A stretch of DNA of 64,000 nucleotides, from contig JBEKCO010000001.1 in NCBI GenBank assembly GCA_050014835.1, positions 1-64,000 on the forward strand. Direction: 5' to 3'. Numbering within the stretch: position 1 is the first letter of the stretch; every line of letters starts with the position of its first letter. Below the pieces are notes generated by a model. That model saw only the letters and a program-made list of their open reading frames with translations, was not told the origin of the DNA and did not search any database. The position numbers and the translations under genes are program-made. The DNA comes from Bog-793 sp050014835 (GTDB lineage: Bacteria > Actinomycetota > Acidimicrobiia > Acidimicrobiales > Bog-793). Shown in pieces: positions 20,194 through 28,517 of the stretch.

Positions 20194-20619
20194 TCAGTCG
20201 GGACGCGGGACGACGAGGACGGGGATCCTCGCGTGGTGGAGGAGCTTGTGGGGCACCGAGCCGAGGATCGTCCCGACGAGCGGGAGCTCCCCGTGCGAGC
20301 CGACGACGATGAGGCGGGCCTCGCGTTCGGCGGCCGTCTCGATGAGGGCGTCGACCGGGCGCAATCCGACGACGAGCGGTTCGACGTCAAGGGCGGGGTC
20401 GACGAGTCGGGCCTCGGCAGCGGCGGCGTTCACGAAACCTTCGCCGAGGAGTTTCAGCTGGTACTGGTAGTCGGAGGTTTCTCCGCCCATCGGGTTCGGT
20501 TCGTAGCCGAAGACGATCGCGAGCGTCACGTCGAAGGCGCGGGCGAGGGTGACGGCGACCTCGAGCGCCGATTTGGCACCGGCCGAGCCGTCGAAGCCGA
20601 GGACGATGTCGCCCGCCAT
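20194..20619 (-). CDS. Universal stress protein (UspA family)
   Basis: 141-residue single Usp domain. It opens IVLGFDGSAGAKSALEVAV and ends with the nucleotide-binding pattern G-x2-G-x9-G-S (VVGSHGELPLVGTILGSV) followed by HARIPVLVVP, so it should bind ATP. ATG start shares one base with the permease stop (TGATG), so it is translated as the second gene of a permease-usp operon. A transporter-linked Usp is common and usually regulatory, but its action here is unknown. Confidence 0.88.
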   Translation of the reverse strand: MAGDIVLGFDGSAGAKSALEVAVTLARAFDVTLAIVFGYEPNPMGGETSDYQYQLKLLGEGFVNAAAAEARLVDPALDVEPLVVGLRPVDALIETAAEREARLIVVGSHGELPLVGTILGSVPHKLLHHARIPVLVVPRPD

Positions 20620-22211
20620 CAGTCCGTCACCACGGGGGCGCCCGGTGTGAGGGGGGGCGCCGCGTCGTGCAGCGATTCGGCGCGCTCGGCGGTGTGGCGG
20701 AAGAACTCGCGATGGCGGATCATCCACGCCAACATAAGCGGAAGCCCGATGATGAGCAGTCCGAGCCCGATGATGAGGGGTGGCCCGAGTCCGTCGGCGT
20801 AGAAGTGGATGCCGACGATGTGGACGTTGAACTTGACGAAGTGGAACCAGACCTGGTCGCCCGCGGCGTTCGCCGGGTTGGAGTAGACGAAGATCGAGTC
20901 GAGGAAGGCCCACGTGAGGATGAGCGCCCCGACGAGCGGCGCGAGGCCGACGAACACGAGGTTCTTCAAGCTCTTCATCAGCAGGCGCCGGTAGTAGATG
21001 ACACAGGCGTAGCCGGTCATGGCGTAGTAGAAGGCGATGCCGAACCCCAGGGCGAGGATGGAATCGAGGAGGACCTCGTTGCTGAGGATGGAGAGCCCCA
21101 CGAACCAGACGATCGAGAGCACGCCGAACCAGGAGGTCGCGTAGGCCGGGGTGAGGAAGCGCGGGTGGATCGTTCCGAAACGCCGCGGAATCGCTTTGTG
21201 GACCGACATCGAGAGCGCGGACCGTGCCGCCGGCAGGATGGTCGTCTGGGTCGACGCCGACGCCGAGGTGAGCACGGCGAGCACGAGGAACTTGTCCCAG
21301 CCGCTACCGAAGACGTCGTGGCTCAGCGCGTTCAGCACGTCGTTGCTGTTGGCCGTGAGGAATCCCGCGCCGTGGAACGCCTGCGCGGCGATCGACACGA
21401 TGACGTAGATCCCGAGGAGCACGAGCGTGGAGAGCACGGCGGCGACACCGGGCGTGCGCTTGGTGTCCTTGGCCTCCTCGTTCACCGTGACCGCGGTGTC
21501 CCATCCCCAGTAGATGAAGACGGCGGTGAGAATCGCGCCGGCCAGGGCGCCGGTCGAGGAGATGTGGAGGGGGTTGAGCCATCCGAGGGTCGGGCGGAGG
21601 CTGTGTGCGATATGCGAGCCGTAGACCTTGGCGAGGGCGACAGCGGCGAAGATCGCGAGGATGACGATCTCGGCGCCGAGCAGGCCGACCTGGGTCCGGG
21701 CGGAGAGCTCGATCCCGATCACGCAGATCGCCGTCATGACGATGATCCAGATCACACCCAAGAAACCCACCCAGAAGCGGTTGTTGGCGGCGCCGTTGGC
21801 GCCGAACAGCAGGAACGTGTACTGGCCGGCGATCTGGGCGAGGCTCGGCATGACGACGAGGTCGGTGATGAGGATCCCCCAGCCGGCCATCCAGCCGGTC
21901 TTCGGGCCGATGGCCCGGGTGACCCAGGTGAACGTGGTGCCGCAGTCCGGGTCCACCCGGTTGAGGTAGAAGTACGCCGCGGCGATGAAGAGCATCGGGA
22001 TGAAGGCGAGCAGCATCACCGAGGGAGCGAGCAACCCGACCGCGGCGGTGACGAGACCGAGGGACGCCGCGAGGCTGTAGGCGGGTGCCGTCGAGGCGAC
22101 GCCGATCACGATGCTCGACACGAGGCCGAGCGCGCCGGTCTTCAGGCCCTTCGTGGGGGCATGGTCGGCGGCCGGAGCCGACACCCCGACCAGGCTCGCC
22201 GTCGTCGCCAT
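20619..22211 (-). CDS. APC-superfamily amino acid / amine permease
   Basis: 530-residue transporter with about 12 hydrophobic spans. The first helix has the APC signature LVSSIVIGVASTAPAYS, and conserved GWDTAVTVNEEAKDTKRTPG sits in the helix 6-7 loop. Substrate specificity cannot be read from sequence; neighbours (HemL-like aminotransferase, DAO-family oxidoreductase) suggest an amino acid or polyamine. ATG at 22211 is preferred because GAGGGGG lies six bases ahead; a TTG two codons upstream is possible. Divergent from the aminotransferase over a 210-base region holding two palindromes. Confidence 0.88.
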   Translation of the reverse strand: MATTASLVGVSAPAADHAPTKGLKTGALGLVSSIVIGVASTAPAYSLAASLGLVTAAVGLLAPSVMLLAFIPMLFIAAAYFYLNRVDPDCGTTFTWVTRAIGPKTGWMAGWGILITDLVVMPSLAQIAGQYTFLLFGANGAANNRFWVGFLGVIWIIVMTAICVIGIELSARTQVGLLGAEIVILAIFAAVALAKVYGSHIAHSLRPTLGWLNPLHISSTGALAGAILTAVFIYWGWDTAVTVNEEAKDTKRTPGVAAVLSTLVLLGIYVIVSIAAQAFHGAGFLTANSNDVLNALSHDVFGSGWDKFLVLAVLTSASASTQTTILPAARSALSMSVHKAIPRRFGTIHPRFLTPAYATSWFGVLSIVWFVGLSILSNEVLLDSILALGFGIAFYYAMTGYACVIYYRRLLMKSLKNLVFVGLAPLVGALILTWAFLDSIFVYSNPANAAGDQVWFHFVKFNVHIVGIHFYADGLGPPLIIGLGLLIIGLPLMLAWMIRHREFFRHTAERAESLHDAAPPLTPGAPVVTD

Positions 22212-22339
22212 CGGCAACCCCCTCGGGCCGAATTCGTTGCGGTGACGTTAGCCCCGGTGAGCCGGGGTGGCGACGTGGGTGGCCGGCGGGTCGGCGCCGG
22301 GCGCCGGCCCTTTGCCCCGCCTCTGCCCGGATGGGAGAA

Positions 22340-22368
22340 TTGTGCACAAATGGTGCGTTGTCGCACCA
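22340..22368. promoter_or_regulatory. Two adjacent dyads between permease and aminotransferase
   Basis: TTGTGCACAA (22340-22349) is a perfect 10-base palindrome. It is followed one base later by TGGTGCG-TTGT-CGCACCA (22351-22368), a perfect seven-base inverted repeat. They lie 54 bases before the aminotransferase ATG and about 130 bases from the permease start. Likely binding sites for a regulator (GntR-like sites often have TTGT/ACAA ends), inferred from symmetry and position. Confidence 0.45.
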
Positions 22369-22421
22369 GGGCGCGGGCCTGTGGGGTTCGCACGGACGAT
22401 ATGCCGGATGGACGTGAGACG

Positions 22422-23819
22422 ATGGGTACGACCAGGGAAAACAGCGGATCAGTCATGGCAGGATCCGACGAGCTGACCGCGAGGGCGGTGAACCTGTTCC
22501 AGTCCGAGCTCGCCAAGCTCGTCGACTCGACGCCGCGGTCACGGGCGCTTTTCGAGCGAGCCTGCAAGACGATGCCCCTTGGCGTGGCGTCGTCGTTCCA
22601 GGCGGCCGATCCGTACCCGATCTACCTCGCCTCGGGTGACGGCGCAGAGGTCGTCGACGTCGATGGCCACCGCTACATCGATTACCACAACGGGTTCGGG
22701 GCGATGGCGGTCGGCCACGCCCACCCGGCGGTCGCCGCGGCGATCGAGCGGGCTGCCCACTCGGGCACCCACTTCGCTGTGACGACGGAGCTCACGGTGC
22801 GGCTCGCCGAGGAGCTTTGCCGCCGGTTCCGGATGGAGCGGGTCCGGTTCGTGAACTCGGGCACCGAGGCGACGATGGACGCGATCCGTGTCGCGCGCGG
22901 CGCGACCGGGCGCGACACGATCTGCAAGATCGAAGGCTCCTACCACGGCCACCACGACTCGGTCATGTTCTCGGTGACGCCGAGCCTCATGCTGCTCGAG
23001 GCGAGCGAGCACCAGGTGACCGAGCCCCCCGCCTCGCGGGGGATCCCGGCCGAGATGGGCAGGTGGACGCTCGCCGTCCCCTACAACGATCTCGCCGCGG
23101 TCGAGAGGCTCTTCGCCGCGCGGGGTTCGGAGATCGCCTGTCTCATCATCGAGCCCGTGATGATGAACATCGGGATCGTGCTTCCGCGTCCCGGCTATCT
23201 CGAGGGATTGCGGGAGCTGTGCACGCGGTACGGGATCGTCCTCATCTTCGACGAGGTGAAGTGCGGTGCCACCATCGCCGCCGGCGGCGCAACCGAGATG
23301 TTCGGAGTGCAGCCGGACCTGTCGTGCTTCGCGAAGTCGGTGTTCGGCGGCACGCCGGCGGGTGCCTTCGGCGGGCGCGCCGATCTCATGGACGAGATCG
23401 CGTCCGGGATCGCCCAGCAAGGGACGTTCAACGGGAACCCGTTGGTCGTCGCCGCAGGGCTGGCGGCCCTTACCGAGGTGCTGACCCCGGAGGCCTACGA
23501 GCACTTCAAGAAGATGGGGGCCCGCCTCGCCGAGGGTTGCCGCAAGGCGATCGACGAGCACGCGATCCCGGCCCACGTCGTCGACCTCGGTTGCAAAGGC
23601 TGCGTCTCGTACCGGCCCGAGCCGCTCGTCGACTACCGGAGCTTCCTCGAGACGAACGTCGATCTTTTCAACGCGTCCTGGGCCTGGCTCGTCAACCGCG
23701 GCATCTTCATGACGCCGGGGAACGAAGAGCAGTGGACGATCTCGGTGCGGCACGACGAGAGCCATATCGACCGGTTCGTCGAGGTCTTCGCGGAATTCTG
23801 CGCGGCGGTCAACCCGTAG
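22422..23819 (+). CDS. Class-III PLP aminotransferase, HemL-like
   Basis: 465-residue PLP enzyme of the glutamate-1-semialdehyde aminomutase-like branch. Seen: a VDVDGHRYIDYHNGFGAMAVGH start, the VRFVNSGTEATMDAIRVAR cofactor-phosphate loop, EGSYHGHHDS, IIEPVMMN, IFDEV, and the Schiff-base lysine K305 in CFAKSVFGGTPAGAFGG. True HemL reads GKIIGGGLPVGAYGG there, and tetrapyrrole genes are absent nearby, so a catabolic or beta-amino acid transaminase is more likely. Start choice: ATG 22422; ATG 22401 and ATG 22455 are in frame. The frame also continues antisense to the permease, which is artefact. Pairs functionally with the divergent permease and the convergent FAD oxidoreductase. Confidence 0.88.
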   Translation: MGTTRENSGSVMAGSDELTARAVNLFQSELAKLVDSTPRSRALFERACKTMPLGVASSFQAADPYPIYLASGDGAEVVDVDGHRYIDYHNGFGAMAVGHAHPAVAAAIERAAHSGTHFAVTTELTVRLAEELCRRFRMERVRFVNSGTEATMDAIRVARGATGRDTICKIEGSYHGHHDSVMFSVTPSLMLLEASEHQVTEPPASRGIPAEMGRWTLAVPYNDLAAVERLFAARGSEIACLIIEPVMMNIGIVLPRPGYLEGLRELCTRYGIVLIFDEVKCGATIAAGGATEMFGVQPDLSCFAKSVFGGTPAGAFGGRADLMDEIASGIAQQGTFNGNPLVVAAGLAALTEVLTPEAYEHFKKMGARLAEGCRKAIDEHAIPAHVVDLGCKGCVSYRPEPLVDYRSFLETNVDLFNASWAWLVNRGIFMTPGNEEQWTISVRHDESHIDRFVEVFAEFCAAVNP

Positions 23820-23850
23820 GCCCGCGCGCGCTCAGGCGCAAGAACCGCGA

Positions 23851-23882
23851 GGGGCGGTGCCGCGAAAGCTGCGGCCCGCCCC
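23851..23882. terminator. Strong hairpin between convergent genes
   Basis: A nearly perfect 32-base hairpin: GGGGCGG, one unpaired T, GCCGC, seven-base loop, GCGGC, CCGCCCC, i.e. 12 paired bases with one bulge. It sits in the 106-base gap between the stops of the aminotransferase and the FAD oxidoreductase, so it can terminate both. No U-tract, as is usual in GC-rich actinobacteria. Confidence 0.6.
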
Positions 23883-23925
23883 GGCGTGGTCGTGACGTGC
23901 GGACCGCGCCGAGGACCGAAACTCG

Positions 23926-25230
23926 TCAGAGCCCGAGAACGTCGCGCGCCTGATACCACAGCCCGGCGACGGGGAGCAGCCCGGGAATCCGCGCCGGGAG
24001 CGGCACCGCGGGCCAATCTCGCTCGGCGAACGGCCCGAGTCCGCCTTCGCCGGACAGGTACCGGGCGACGAGGCGTCCGAAGTGCGTCGAGAGCGCGACC
24101 CCCGATCCGCAGTAGCCCATGGCGTAGACGACGCCGGTCGCCGGGTGCCGGCCGAGGTGGGGTAGCTGGTCGAAGGTCATGGCGACCTCGCCGCCCCAGG
24201 CGCGTTCGACCGCGACCCCGGCGAGCTGCGGGTGCACCCGGGTCATGACAGCGTAGAGACGGTCACGCGCCCGCTCGACGGTCGTGGGGGCGAACGACGT
24301 CCGGCCGCCGAAGAGCATGCGCCGGCCGTCCGGTGAGAGCCGCCAGTAGCAGAGGAAGTTGCGCGAGTCGAAGAACATTCTCCTGCGCGGGCTCACGGCG
24401 GCAGCGACACCGGGGTCGAGCGGTTCGGTGGCGATGATGTAGCTCCCGACCGGGAGGATCCTGCGGGCGAGCCAGCGTGAGAGCGAGGCGTCCGTCCTGG
24501 CGTTCGTCGCGAGGACGACCTCGCGGGCGTGGACAGGCCCGCGTTCGGTGTCGACGCGGAACCCTGCCGCAGCCCGTTCGACGTGCCGCACGCCGCAGTG
24601 GCCGATCACACAGGCGCCGGCGCTCATCGCCAGCGAGAGAAGCGCGGCTGCCCACTTTCCCGGATGGATGGACGCACTCCGTTCGACGACGAGCGCGCCA
24701 CAGAATCGATCGGAGCCGATCTCGGCCGGAAGCTCGTCTTTCTCGAGGAACCGGGCGTCTTCGCCGACCGAGGTGAACGAGCGCGCGACCACCGCGAATC
24801 GCCGTGCGGCCCGCGGATGGTGGGCGAGTTCGACATGTCCCGATCGCGTCCAGTTGCAGTCGATGCCGTGTTCGTCGATGAGCTCACCGAGGCCCTCGAG
24901 AGCCGCAACCGTCTCTTCCCAGAGTGCCCGACCGTTCTCGGCGGCGAGGGTCGTGGCGAGGTCGGACTTCAGTCCTGGCAGGACCATGCCGCCGTTGCGA
25001 CTGCTCGCGCCCCGCGCCGGGTTGTCGCGGTCGAGCACGACGACGGCACGCCCGCGCCGCGCGGCTTCGTAGGCGACCGCCAGACCCGTGTAACCGGCGC
25101 CGACGACGACGATGTCCGCGTCGCCGGGCGGGCGGTCGGTTGTCGTGGTGGGGAATTCGACCCCGTCCCACCAGAACGGCTCGCTCGCGTATCCGGGCGC
25201 GAGCGGGGCGGAGCCGAGGAACCCGATCAC
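23926..25230 (-). CDS. FAD-dependent amine/amino acid oxidoreductase (DAO family, PuuB/OrdL-like)
   Basis: 434-residue DAO-fold flavoprotein. The dinucleotide site VVGAGYTGLAVAYEAARRG is at residues 42-60, ARGASSRNGGMV follows as in gamma-glutamylputrescine oxidases, with HLGRHPATGVVYAMGYCGSGV at the C-terminal FAD contact (the last-but-one motif of the family). It probably oxidises an amine or N-substituted amino acid to an aldehyde or imine. GTG start. With the aminotransferase and APC permease this gives a plausible uptake-oxidation-transamination route; substrate not known. Confidence 0.85.
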   Translation of the reverse strand: MIGFLGSAPLAPGYASEPFWWDGVEFPTTTTDRPPGDADIVVVGAGYTGLAVAYEAARRGRAVVVLDRDNPARGASSRNGGMVLPGLKSDLATTLAAENGRALWEETVAALEGLGELIDEHGIDCNWTRSGHVELAHHPRAARRFAVVARSFTSVGEDARFLEKDELPAEIGSDRFCGALVVERSASIHPGKWAAALLSLAMSAGACVIGHCGVRHVERAAAGFRVDTERGPVHAREVVLATNARTDASLSRWLARRILPVGSYIIATEPLDPGVAAAVSPRRRMFFDSRNFLCYWRLSPDGRRMLFGGRTSFAPTTVERARDRLYAVMTRVHPQLAGVAVERAWGGEVAMTFDQLPHLGRHPATGVVYAMGYCGSGVALSTHFGRLVARYLSGEGGLGPFAERDWPAVPLPARIPGLLPVAGLWYQARDVLGL

Positions 25231-25388
25231 GCGCTCCGCCTTGTCGTGACGACCCGTCGGCGTGAGCCGAGCGTCGGAGGGCGATTCGGCCCGCGCATGG
25301 CGTCTACCCTGTCACCGGCGCTCAGCCCAGACAAGGATGTCACGGCGATCGCGACGGGCGGTCGGAGCACACCTGGATGGGGATCGGG

Positions 25389-25949
25389 CTAGTTGGTAGG
25401 CGGGCGGGAAGCGGGATGGCCCAGCGCGATCGCGCCGATCACGACGCGAGCCTCCGGCAATCCGAGCCCGGTGAGCACCGACTGTGCCGGAGCGTGGAGC
25501 CGGAAGAACAGCGCGCCGAGGCCGGCATCGTCCGCGGCGAGCAGCACGAGCATTGTCGCGAACGACGCGTCGACGGTCCAGTACGGGACGGGCCAGTCCT
25601 CGGCGGGGAGGCAGTGGAGTCCCGAGGATTCCTTGTCACAGCGCGCGTAGCGCGCGACGTACGCCTCGGGATCCGCGACCGGCACGATGACGACCGGAGC
25701 GGCGAGGAGTCCCGCCGACTCGGGGCCGTTCTCGCGCCAGGCGCGATCCGAGGCGAGCTCCCAGAAAAGGGCGCGGCGGTCGGGCGACTCGAGAACGAGA
25801 AGCTCGACGCCGCCGGACTTGCCCGCGGAGGGCGCGCTCGCCGCGATCGCGACGATGCGGGCGAGCACGTCGCGGGGGATCGGCCGGGGATCGAAACGAC
25901 GCGTCATCCGTCTGCGGAGCGCGACGTCGAAGAACTCCACGTCGGGCAC
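25389..25949 (-). CDS. Nitroreductase-family FMN oxidoreductase
   Basis: About 186 residues of nitroreductase fold: FFDVALRRRMTRRFDPRPIP at the N-terminus (the FMN-contacting R-R-F region), AASAPSAGKSGGVELLVLE, then DASFATMLVLLAADDAGLGALFF and PEARVVIGAIALGHP near the end. NAD(P)H-dependent reduction of an unknown substrate. Start: GTG 25949 (or GTG 25940, three codons in); no strong ribosome site; the open frame upstream is not nitroreductase-like. Divergent from the rhodanese-MoeB gene. The C-terminal half of mycobacterial FbiB is also of this fold, but nothing here ties this gene to F420. Confidence 0.8.
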   Translation of the reverse strand: MPDVEFFDVALRRRMTRRFDPRPIPRDVLARIVAIAASAPSAGKSGGVELLVLESPDRRALFWELASDRAWRENGPESAGLLAAPVVIVPVADPEAYVARYARCDKESSGLHCLPAEDWPVPYWTVDASFATMLVLLAADDAGLGALFFRLHAPAQSVLTGLGLPEARVVIGAIALGHPASRPPTN

Positions 25950-26088
25950 GCTACCGGTCGCCTCTGTCGGGCGCCGTCGCCGAAGGGGAATGTCGACTCC
26001 GCTGGTAGTGTTTTGATTGCCGACAGGCTGTGATGAAGGTCCCGATCGGCACGGGGCCACCGGCTTGCGGAGAGTTTGAGGAGAGCTT

Positions 26089-27264
26089 TTGCCAACCCTG
26101 AACGAGATGCTCGCCGCCGTGAAACGGCAGATCCGGGAGGTCGAACCCGCCGAGGTTGAGCCGCGCGCGGCTGACACCGTGATGCTCGACGTGCGCGAGG
26201 CGGAGGAATACGCCCAAGGAGCGATAGCCGGAGCGGTTCACGTGCCCCGGGGTTCACTCGAGCTCGAGGTCGAAGGGCGCATACCCGACAAGAGCAAACC
26301 GGTCGTCGTCTACTGCGCCGGCGGCGTTCGTTCGGCCTTCGCCGCCAAGACGCTCGCCGAACTCGGCTACAGCGACGTGGCATCGATGGCCGGCGGGTTC
26401 AACCGCTGGAAGGACGAAGGTCATCCCTGGTCGACTCCGCGGGTTCTGAGCGACGAGCAGCGCAACCGCTACCAGCGTCACCTGCTCCTGCCCGAGATCG
26501 GGCCGTCCGGCCAGCAGAAGCTGCTGGATTCGAAGGTCCTCGTCCTTGGCGCCGGCGGTCTCGGCTCGCCCGCCTCGATCTACCTCGCGGCCGCCGGGGT
26601 CGGCACGATCGGGATCCTCGACATGGACGTCGTCGACTGGTCGAACCTCCAGCGTCAGATCCTCCACAACAGCGACCGGATCGGCGAGCGCAAGGTCGAA
26701 TCGGCGAGAAAGACCCTGACGGCGCTGAACCCTGACGTCAATGTCGTCACCCACGACGTTCGGCTCGGCGCTGACAACGTCGTCGAGATCATGTCGGGCT
26801 ACGACCTCGTCGTCGACGCGACGGACAACTTCCCGTCGCGCTACCTCGTGAACGACGCGTCGCTCCTCACGAGGACCCCGGTCGTCCACGGCTCGATCTT
26901 CCGTTTCGAGGGCCAGGCGACCGTCTTCCAGCCCTACATGGGACCGTGCTACCGGTGCCTGTTTCCCGAGCCGCCGCCGCCGGAGTTCGCGCCGTCGTGT
27001 TCCGAGGCGGGCGTCCTCGGAGTGCTGCCGGGGATCATCGGCTCGATCCAGGCGGTCGAGGCGATCAAGTTGCTACTCGGGATCGGCGAGCCGCTCGTCG
27101 GTCGTCTGCTCGCCTACGACGCCCTCGCCGAGGAGTTCCGGAGCTTCTCGTTCCGCCGCGACCCCAACTGCCCGGCCTGCGGGGAGGCGGCTGGACAGAT
27201 CGTGATCGCCGAGTACGACCAGGTCTGCCGACAGCACTACGCCGCGGCGTCGTCCGCCAACTGA
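26089..27264 (+). CDS. moeB: Rhodanese-MoeB/ThiF fusion: sulfur-carrier adenylyltransferase
   Basis: 391 residues with an N-terminal rhodanese domain (about 1-115; active-site C76 in YCAGGVRS) and a C-terminal E1-like adenylyltransferase (about 125-385; GAGGLGS at 154-160, DATDNFPSR, zinc cysteines CYRC and C361-x2-C364). Such enzymes adenylate the C-terminal glycine of MoaD/ThiS-type carriers and pass sulfur to them, for molybdopterin, thiamine or cysteine/thio-quinolobactin routes. Domain order is the reverse of mycobacterial MoeZ, in which rhodanese is C-terminal. TTG start is supported by GAGGAG eight bases upstream. No moa, thi or carrier gene adjoins. Confidence 0.88.
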   Translation: MPTLNEMLAAVKRQIREVEPAEVEPRAADTVMLDVREAEEYAQGAIAGAVHVPRGSLELEVEGRIPDKSKPVVVYCAGGVRSAFAAKTLAELGYSDVASMAGGFNRWKDEGHPWSTPRVLSDEQRNRYQRHLLLPEIGPSGQQKLLDSKVLVLGAGGLGSPASIYLAAAGVGTIGILDMDVVDWSNLQRQILHNSDRIGERKVESARKTLTALNPDVNVVTHDVRLGADNVVEIMSGYDLVVDATDNFPSRYLVNDASLLTRTPVVHGSIFRFEGQATVFQPYMGPCYRCLFPEPPPPEFAPSCSEAGVLGVLPGIIGSIQAVEAIKLLLGIGEPLVGRLLAYDALAEEFRSFSFRRDPNCPACGEAAGQIVIAEYDQVCRQHYAAASSAN

Positions 27265-27329
27265 CCAGGTGCGGCGCGGCTGGCGTCGCCCACCCGGCGG
27301 CCGCCGTCCAGCCGTGCCGGACCGACGAG

Positions 27330-28517
27330 TCAGGCCCTTTTCAGCGCGCAGCGGAGCAGCCGCTCCCGCTCGGTCTCGTCGAGGGCGAGGTCGATCACGG
27401 TCCACGCCATCGCCGTCGCGCCGTCGAGGACGGCCTTGTCGGCCGCGGGGGTCACGCAATGTGCCGCGAACTCCGGCTGGTGGTTGACGGCGGGTGCCGA
27501 CCCGATGTCGAGTGTCGGGTGGATCGCCGGGATGACGAGCGAGATGTTCGCCATGTCGGTCGACGCCGTGAGCGGGTGCTCTGGCGGTGGCGGGAAGACG
27601 CGCCCGAGCGACTCGGCGTTGGCGCGGTAACGCGCCCCCATCGCCTCGTCAGCCCGGAACTCCGAGTACGACGGGCAGCGCGTGACGAACTCGACCGAGC
27701 AGCCGGTCGCCAGGGCTCCGGCCTCGAAGCAGTGTCGGACGCGGGGCTCCCATTCGGCGAGGCCGGCGAGCGTCGCGGAGCGTACGTAGTACTTCGCCTC
27801 CGCCAGCCCCGGAACGATGTTCGGCGCCGCGCCGCCGTTCGTGACGATCCCGTGGACCTGGTCACCGGTCTTGGCGTGCTGGCGCAGCAGCCCCACGGCG
27901 ACCTGGGCGATCGTGACGGCATCGGCCGCGTTCACGCCGAGCTCGGGGTAGGCCGAGGCGTGTGCCTCCTTGCCGATGAAACGCACGTCGAAATGCGAGA
28001 TCGCGAGGCATGGCATCTGGACGAGTTCGCCGGGGGCCGGGTGGACCATCAGCGCGGCGCACAGCCCGTCGAACACCCCGGCATCGAGCATGAGGATCTT
28101 GCCCCCGCCGCCCTCCTCGGCGGGGGTGCCGAAGACGTGGATCGTGCAGCCGAGCGCGTCGGCGAGGGGGGCGAGCGCGAGTCCCGCTCCGACGCCCGCG
28201 GCGGCGATCACGTTGTGGCCGCAGGCGTGCCCGATGTCGGGCAGCGCGTCGTACTCGCAGCAGATCCCGACGGCGAGAGGGCCGCTCCCCACCGTGGCGT
28301 CGAAGGCGGTGGAAAGGCCGGCGACACCGAGACGCACGTCGAATCCGGCGGCTTCCAGGGCCGTCGCGCACCACGCCGCCGCCTCGACCTCTCCGAAGCC
28401 GAGCTCCGGGTGCGCGTGGATGCGGTGTGAGAGCTCGACGAGACGGGGGGACTGAGCGGTGACCGTCTCCCGGGCGCTTTCCTTGGCCGCCGACGCCTGG
28501 CGGGCGGCCGGGCTCAC
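27330..28517 (-). CDS. M20-family amidohydrolase (AbgB/hippurate hydrolase-like)
   Basis: 395-residue zinc peptidase-fold enzyme. Metal and catalytic motifs: SHRIHAHPELGFGE, ICCEYDALPDIGHACGHN and FGTPAEEGGGGK, then the lid/dimer domain, ending SAPAVNHQPEFAAH. This subgroup (amidohydrolase, M20D) cleaves N-acyl amino acids or p-aminobenzoyl-glutamate type amides. GTG start overlaps the stop of the biotin carboxylase gene (GTGA, 28514-28517), so it is its translational partner. Ends 65 bases from the convergent moeB. Confidence 0.85.
   Translation of the reverse strand: MSPAARQASAAKESARETVTAQSPRLVELSHRIHAHPELGFGEVEAAAWCATALEAAGFDVRLGVAGLSTAFDATVGSGPLAVGICCEYDALPDIGHACGHNVIAAAGVGAGLALAPLADALGCTIHVFGTPAEEGGGGKILMLDAGVFDGLCAALMVHPAPGELVQMPCLAISHFDVRFIGKEAHASAYPELGVNAADAVTIAQVAVGLLRQHAKTGDQVHGIVTNGGAAPNIVPGLAEAKYYVRSATLAGLAEWEPRVRHCFEAGALATGCSVEFVTRCPSYSEFRADEAMGARYRANAESLGRVFPPPPEHPLTASTDMANISLVIPAIHPTLDIGSAPAVNHQPEFAAHCVTPAADKAVLDGATAMAWTVIDLALDETERERLLRCALKRA

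Noticed and set aside
20667..22400. 1050-residue reading frame joining the permease antisense strand to the aminotransferase
   Set aside because: Only the part from 22422 has family motifs; the rest is antisense of the permease.
22422..23819. Annotating the aminotransferase as hemL
   Set aside because: Lysine-region motif differs from GSAM and context is catabolic, not tetrapyrrole.
25389..25949. Nitroreductase as the missing F420 reductase (FbiB C-domain)
   Set aside because: Same fold only; no linkage and no diagnostic motif.
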